From: Thauera sp.
GTDB taxonomy: Bacteria > Pseudomonadota > Gammaproteobacteria > Burkholderiales > Rhodocyclaceae
Assembly: GCA_023150215.1 (NCBI GenBank)
Contig: JAKLLJ010000126.1
Location: 1 to 8,662 of the forward strand
Length of the DNA stretch: 8,662 bases
Direction of reading: 5' to 3'
This document shows, piece by piece, positions 5,652 through 8,662 of this stretch; the stretch's first letter is position 1; each line of letters starts with the position of its first letter. The notes under the pieces are model-generated. The model did no database searches and was not told where the DNA came from. It saw nothing but the letters and a program-made list of their open reading frames with translations. A program made the translations under genes and the position numbers.

Positions 5652-6623
5652 ATGAAAAAGACCCTGATTGCAGTCGCAGCGACGCTCGCACTGACCGCCT
5701 CCACGGGGTGGGCACAGCAGGTTCTGCGCCTTTCCCACAACGCTGCGCCGGGCAATCCGAAGGCGGTCGCATCGCAGAAATTCGCCGAACTCGTGGCCCA
5801 GAAGACCAGCGGTCGCGTCAAGGTCGAAGTCGGCGGCAGCGCCCAGTTCGGTGATGACGTCGAGTCGCTCACCAACATGCGCCTGGGTACGCTGGCCTTC
5901 AGCGCCAACTCGCAGGGCAGCACCGCGGGTGTCGTCCCCGAGTTCAACCTGATCGGACTGCCGTTCCTGTTCCGTGACCTGAGCCACGCCTACAGGGTGG
6001 TCGACGGCCCGGTGGGCGCCAAGCTGGACGAGGCCGCCAACAGCAAGGGCCTGGTCGTGCTCGCGCTGTGGGACAACGGCATCCGTCACACCAGCAACAA
6101 CAAGCGCCCGATCGTGAAGCCCGAAGATCTCGAAGGCATCAAGGTACGCACGCCGCCCGACACGATGACGCTCGATATCTTCAAGGCGCTCGGCGCCAAC
6201 CCGGGGCCGCTGGCCTTCTCCGAGCTCTACATCGCGCTTCAGCAGGGCGTGTTCGACGGCCAGGAGAACCCGCTGATGAACGTCTATTCGTCCAAGCTGC
6301 ACGAAGTCCAGAAGTACATCTCGCTGACCGGTCACAAGTACGAGACCACCCCGCTGCTGGCGAGCAAGATGATCTGGGTCGGCCTGTCGAAGGCTGACCA
6401 ACAGGCAGTCAAGGAGGCTGCGATCGAGGCCGGCAAGCTCAACCGCGAGATGTCGCTGGCTGCCGATGCCGAGCTGCGCACGAAGCTGAGCGCCGCAGGC
6501 GTGCAGCTCAACGAGATCGACCAGGCCACCTTCGTCGCCAAGACCAAGCCGGTCTATGACAAGTGGTCGGCGCAGTACCCCGACCTGGTCAAGCTGATCG
6601 TCTCGGAGGCGGGCAAGCAATGA
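5652..6623 (+). CDS. dctP: TRAP transporter substrate-binding protein (DctP family)
   Basis: This 323-residue periplasmic binding protein has the standard DctP length. The start at ATG 5652 has a strong AAGGAG (5639-5644) seven bases upstream. Residues 1-21 form a Sec signal peptide (MKK, hydrophobic core, GWA|QQ). The mature protein starts with the strand VLRLSHNAAPGNP and contains GLPFLFRD, then LWDNGIRH, then DLEGIKVRTPPD and GVFDGQENP, all characteristic of the family. R166 in KVRTPP matches the conserved Arg that clamps a carboxylate in characterised TRAP binding proteins, so an organic-acid ligand is likely. It captures substrate in the periplasm and delivers it to the membrane pair encoded next; its stop overlaps the next start. 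The symbol names the family role only. C4-dicarboxylate specificity is not implied, and nearby catabolic genes suggest a hydroxy- or sugar-acid. Confidence 0.94.
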   Translation: MKKTLIAVAATLALTASTGWAQQVLRLSHNAAPGNPKAVASQKFAELVAQKTSGRVKVEVGGSAQFGDDVESLTNMRLGTLAFSANSQGSTAGVVPEFNLIGLPFLFRDLSHAYRVVDGPVGAKLDEAANSKGLVVLALWDNGIRHTSNNKRPIVKPEDLEGIKVRTPPDTMTLDIFKALGANPGPLAFSELYIALQQGVFDGQENPLMNVYSSKLHEVQKYISLTGHKYETTPLLASKMIWVGLSKADQQAVKEAAIEAGKLNREMSLAADAELRTKLSAAGVQLNEIDQATFVAKTKPVYDKWSAQYPDLVKLIVSEAGKQ

Positions 6624-7186
6624 CGAGCACCCACACCTCCAGCGGGGTCCCGGCGCCGACCGGCGCCTTGGCCTCGGTGGTGAAGTGGGTGGACAAAGTG
6701 GTCGTGATCGCCGGTACGGCGGTCGCGATCACCGCTCTGGTCATCATGTTCGTCTCCCTGATGGCCGAGGTGATCGTCCGCTACTTCACCAACCAGGGCA
6801 TGGGCTGGCCGACCGAGATGCCCAACATCCTGTTTCCGTGGCTGGTCATGGGTGGCATCGTGCTTGCCGCCCAGCGCGGCCAGCACATCGCGGTGACCGC
6901 AATCCAGGCCCAGCTCGGGCGCACCGGCAACAAGGTGTTGTTGATCGGCCACCAGACGCTCATTGCCGCAACCTTCTTCTATCTCGCCTGGGTGGGACTC
7001 GATGTGCTCGAGATCACCGGGACCGAAGTGTTCCCGGTCACCGGCATCACGGCAAAGTGGGCCTACCTGGCCCTGATCGCCGGCTTCGTCGGTCTCGGGA
7101 TCACCGCGCTGACCACCCTGGGCCATTTACTGCCCGCGAGCGATCCGCTCGCCGTCCGTGCCCACCACATTGAGGAGGATGTATGA
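6620..7186 (+). CDS. dctQ: TRAP transporter small membrane subunit (DctQ family)
   Basis: This is a 188-residue membrane protein. The start is ATG 6620, within the ATGA that ends the binding-protein gene, with GGAGG at 6605-6609. Four hydrophobic helices are visible at about 27-50, 65-85, 102-125 and 142-165, the normal DctQ topology. The segment from EVIVRYF through GWPTEMPNILFPWLVMGG to RGQHI is the family hallmark. It acts as the scaffold that joins the binding protein to the large sodium-coupled subunit in the inner membrane. About 20 polar residues precede the first helix. It overlaps the next gene by four bases, so P, Q and M are translationally linked. Confidence 0.93.
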   Translation: MTSTHTSSGVPAPTGALASVVKWVDKVVVIAGTAVAITALVIMFVSLMAEVIVRYFTNQGMGWPTEMPNILFPWLVMGGIVLAAQRGQHIAVTAIQAQLGRTGNKVLLIGHQTLIAATFFYLAWVGLDVLEITGTEVFPVTGITAKWAYLALIAGFVGLGITALTTLGHLLPASDPLAVRAHHIEEDV

Positions 7187-8442
7187 CTCTGACCATGCTT
7201 CTGGTGTTCGGCGTCCTGCTCGTGCTGGCGCTTCCGGTCGGCTACGCGCTGGTGATCAGCTCCGGCCTGGCCGCGGTGACGGTCGGCGGCATGCCCAGCG
7301 TGGCGGCGGTGGTGAAGATCTTCCAGCCCACGCAGAGCTTTCCGCTGCTGGCGATCCCGTTCTTCATGCTGTCGGGCAGCCTGATGATGGGCGGCACGCT
7401 GGGCAAGCGATTGATCCATTTCGCGACCATGCTCGTCGGCCGCTTCCACGGCGGTCTCGGTCAGGTCACGGTGGTGGGCTCGACGGTGTTCGGCGGCGTG
7501 TCGGGCTCGGCTGTGGCGGAAGCCTCGGCACTCGGCTCGATGCTGATCCCCTGGCAGAAGCGGGAAGGCTATCCGGGCGCGTTCGCCGCTGCAGCCACGG
7601 CCTCGTCCTCGGTGATTGCCGGTCTGATTCCGCCGTCGATTCCGCTGATCCTGTTCGCTGCGGTGTCCAACCAGTCGATCGCCTCGTTGTTTCTCGCCGG
7701 CATCCTGCCAGGCCTGCTGCTGTGCGCCGGCTTCATGCTGACCTGCTACTTTTCGGGGCGGCTGCGTGGCTTCAAGCGCCTGACCGACGAGGTCACGCTC
7801 AAGGGCGTGCTCAGCGCCACCCTCTCGGCGGCACCGGCACTCGCCATGCCGGCCTTCATCGTGATCCTGCTGCGCGCCGGCATCGCCACGCCGACCGAGG
7901 TCAGCGTGCTGGCGGTGTTCTACGGCCTGCTCGTGAGCATGCTGGTGTATCGGGACCTGACCCTGCGTCGGCTCTACGATGCGCTGGTGCATACCGCGGT
8001 GACGACCGGCGTGGTGATGCTGGTGATCGCGGCCTCGAATCTGGTGGGCTACGTGCTGACCGTCGAGGCGGTGCCGACCGCGGTGGCCGATTGGACGGCG
8101 GAAACCCTCAAGTCGCCGTGGATGGTCATCCTGATGCTGAACCTGATCATGGTCACGGTGGGCATGTTCCTCGACCTGCCGGCAGCGATCCTGCTGCTCG
8201 GTCCGACCTTCGTCGCCATCGGCAACGTGATCGGTCTCGACCTGATCCAGCTCGGCATCATGATGGCGGTGAACCTGAGCATCGGCCTCTTCACCCCGCC
8301 GGTCGGCACCACGCTGTTCATCGCGTCGGCGATCTCGCGCGAAAAGGTCGGCGCGGTCGTGCGCGAACTGTGGCCGTTCTACCTGGTGGCGATCACGGTG
8401 CTCGGCCTGATCTCCTTCGTCCCGGCCTTCACCATCTACTGA
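7183..8442 (+). CDS. dctM: TRAP transporter large membrane subunit (DctM family)
   Basis: This 419-residue, very hydrophobic protein is close to the usual DctM length of about 425. ATG 7183 overlaps the stop of the Q gene, and AGGAGG at 7173-7178 lies four bases upstream. Family motifs run in order: FPLLAIPFFMLSG, FGGVSGSAVAEASALGSMLIP, SSVIAGLIPPSIPLILFA, and near the end MAVNLSIGLFTPPVGTTLFIAS. The two S/G/P-rich segments are the inverted-repeat hairpin regions that hold sodium and substrate in this elevator-type transporter. About twelve membrane segments are expected. It drives sodium-coupled uptake of the ligand delivered by the binding protein across the inner membrane. The gene looks intact. 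Confidence 0.95.
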   Translation: MTLTMLLVFGVLLVLALPVGYALVISSGLAAVTVGGMPSVAAVVKIFQPTQSFPLLAIPFFMLSGSLMMGGTLGKRLIHFATMLVGRFHGGLGQVTVVGSTVFGGVSGSAVAEASALGSMLIPWQKREGYPGAFAAAATASSSVIAGLIPPSIPLILFAAVSNQSIASLFLAGILPGLLLCAGFMLTCYFSGRLRGFKRLTDEVTLKGVLSATLSAAPALAMPAFIVILLRAGIATPTEVSVLAVFYGLLVSMLVYRDLTLRRLYDALVHTAVTTGVVMLVIAASNLVGYVLTVEAVPTAVADWTAETLKSPWMVILMLNLIMVTVGMFLDLPAAILLLGPTFVAIGNVIGLDLIQLGIMMAVNLSIGLFTPPVGTTLFIASAISREKVGAVVRELWPFYLVAITVLGLISFVPAFTIY

Positions 8443-8447
8443 CCGGA

Positions 8448-8475
8448 CACGGCCCCCGCGACTTCAGGGGCCGTG
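8448..8475 (+). other. Nine-base-pair stem-loop after the TRAP large-subunit gene
   Basis: CACGGCCCC (8448-8456) pairs perfectly with GGGGCCGTG (8467-8475) around a ten-base loop. No T-tract follows. The next gene starts 19 bases later with GAGG at 8484-8487. The position suggests a partial terminator or an mRNA-stabilising hairpin that lowers expression of the downstream dehydrogenase relative to the transporter. Confidence 0.45.
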
Positions 8476-8494
8476 CGACCGACGAGGACATTCC

Positions 8495-8662
8495 ATGAAC
8501 ACGATTGCATTTGCCGGACTCGGCGCGATGGGCCTGCCGATGGCGAAGAACCTGCTCGCCGCCGGCCACCGCGTGCGCGGCATCGACCTCAACCCCACGG
8601 CGCTGGCCGCGCTGGCTGCGGCCGGCGCGGAACCGGCGGCCGATGCGGCGGCCGATGCGGCG
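8495..8662 (+). CDS. 3-hydroxyisobutyrate dehydrogenase-family oxidoreductase, N-terminal part (3' end outside window)
   Basis: Only 56 codons are present before the window ends. ATG 8495 has GAGG at 8484-8487. The N-terminus reads IAFAGLGAMGLPMAKNLLAAGH, the dinucleotide-binding signature of beta-hydroxyacid dehydrogenases: GxGxMGxPMAxNLxxxGH. The next strand reads VRGIDLNP; an Asp there is more common with NAD than with NADP. Members include 3-hydroxyisobutyrate, tartronate-semialdehyde (GlxR), threonate (LtnD) and 6-phosphogluconate-type dehydrogenases, all reversible alcohol/carbonyl oxidoreductases on hydroxyacids. Which of these it is cannot be told without the C-terminal domain. The setting next to a TRAP system and a split transketolase favours a sugar-acid or semialdehyde substrate. 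A 12-base tandem repeat lies at the window edge in the coding sequence. Confidence 0.85.
   Translation, partial: MNTIAFAGLGAMGLPMAKNLLAAGHRVRGIDLNPTALAALAAAGAEPAADAAADAA
8636..8662 (+). repeat. 12-bp in-frame tandem repeat
   Basis: The unit GCGGCCGATGCG occurs at 8636-8647 and 8648-8659. The first three bases of a third unit follow at the window edge, so the true copy number is unknown. In frame it encodes a four-residue A-A-D-A period after the first strand-helix unit of the dehydrogenase. Slippage in a GC-rich codon run explains it most simply. Confidence 0.6.

Noticed and set aside
4652..5947. 431-codon minus-strand frame opposite the SDR and the start of the TRAP binding protein
   Set aside because: It is antisense to two well-supported genes, has no ribosome binding site evidence and no recognisable protein.
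1..8662. Mobile element, CRISPR array, toxin-antitoxin or phage-defence system
   Set aside because: I found no transposase, integrase, terminal inverted repeats, regularly spaced repeat array or defence-gene motif. All recognisable genes are regulatory, metabolic or transport genes.

Overview
The window is GC-rich, densely coded proteobacterial chromosome, roughly two thirds G+C by eye. Codon choice, the GcvA-like LysR regulator, the TRAP transporter and the split transketolase suit a betaproteobacterium of the Rhodocyclales or Burkholderiales type. That placement is inferred, because no rRNA or other marker gene is present. I see no tRNA, insertion sequence, phage gene or CRISPR array.

Left part (1-1632): three plus-strand genes of unknown function. 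The first is the C-terminal end of an Ala-rich protein cut by the window edge. The second is a 132-residue protein with a long predicted coiled coil. The third is a 229-residue exported protein with four cysteines. Nothing ties these genes to the rest of the window.

Right part (1684-8662): a LysR-type regulator on the minus strand faces a plus-strand operon. In order, the operon encodes a split transketolase (N- and C-terminal halves as separate genes), a short-chain dehydrogenase, a three-part TRAP transporter (binding protein, small and large membrane subunits) and the start of a 3-hydroxyisobutyrate-dehydrogenase-family enzyme cut by the window edge. The layout is that of a catabolic locus. 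A carboxylate-type hydroxylated compound would be imported by the TRAP system, acted on by two dehydrogenases, and cleaved or extended by two carbons by the ThDP enzyme, under a LysR regulator that senses the substrate or an intermediate. The substrate cannot be read from the sequence. The transketolase pyrimidine half has a shortened substrate loop that lacks residues of ordinary transketolases, so an unusual acceptor is plausible.

Non-coding structure: the 187-base divergent region holds three near-repeats around TGAGC, next to and over the regulator start, followed by three consecutive stem-loops just ahead of the transketolase ribosome binding site. Within the operon, three junctions are tight ATGA overlaps (transketolase halves; P-Q; Q-M). 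The three looser gaps each carry strong inverted repeats without T-tracts, which suggests an mRNA divided into separately controlled or processed segments.
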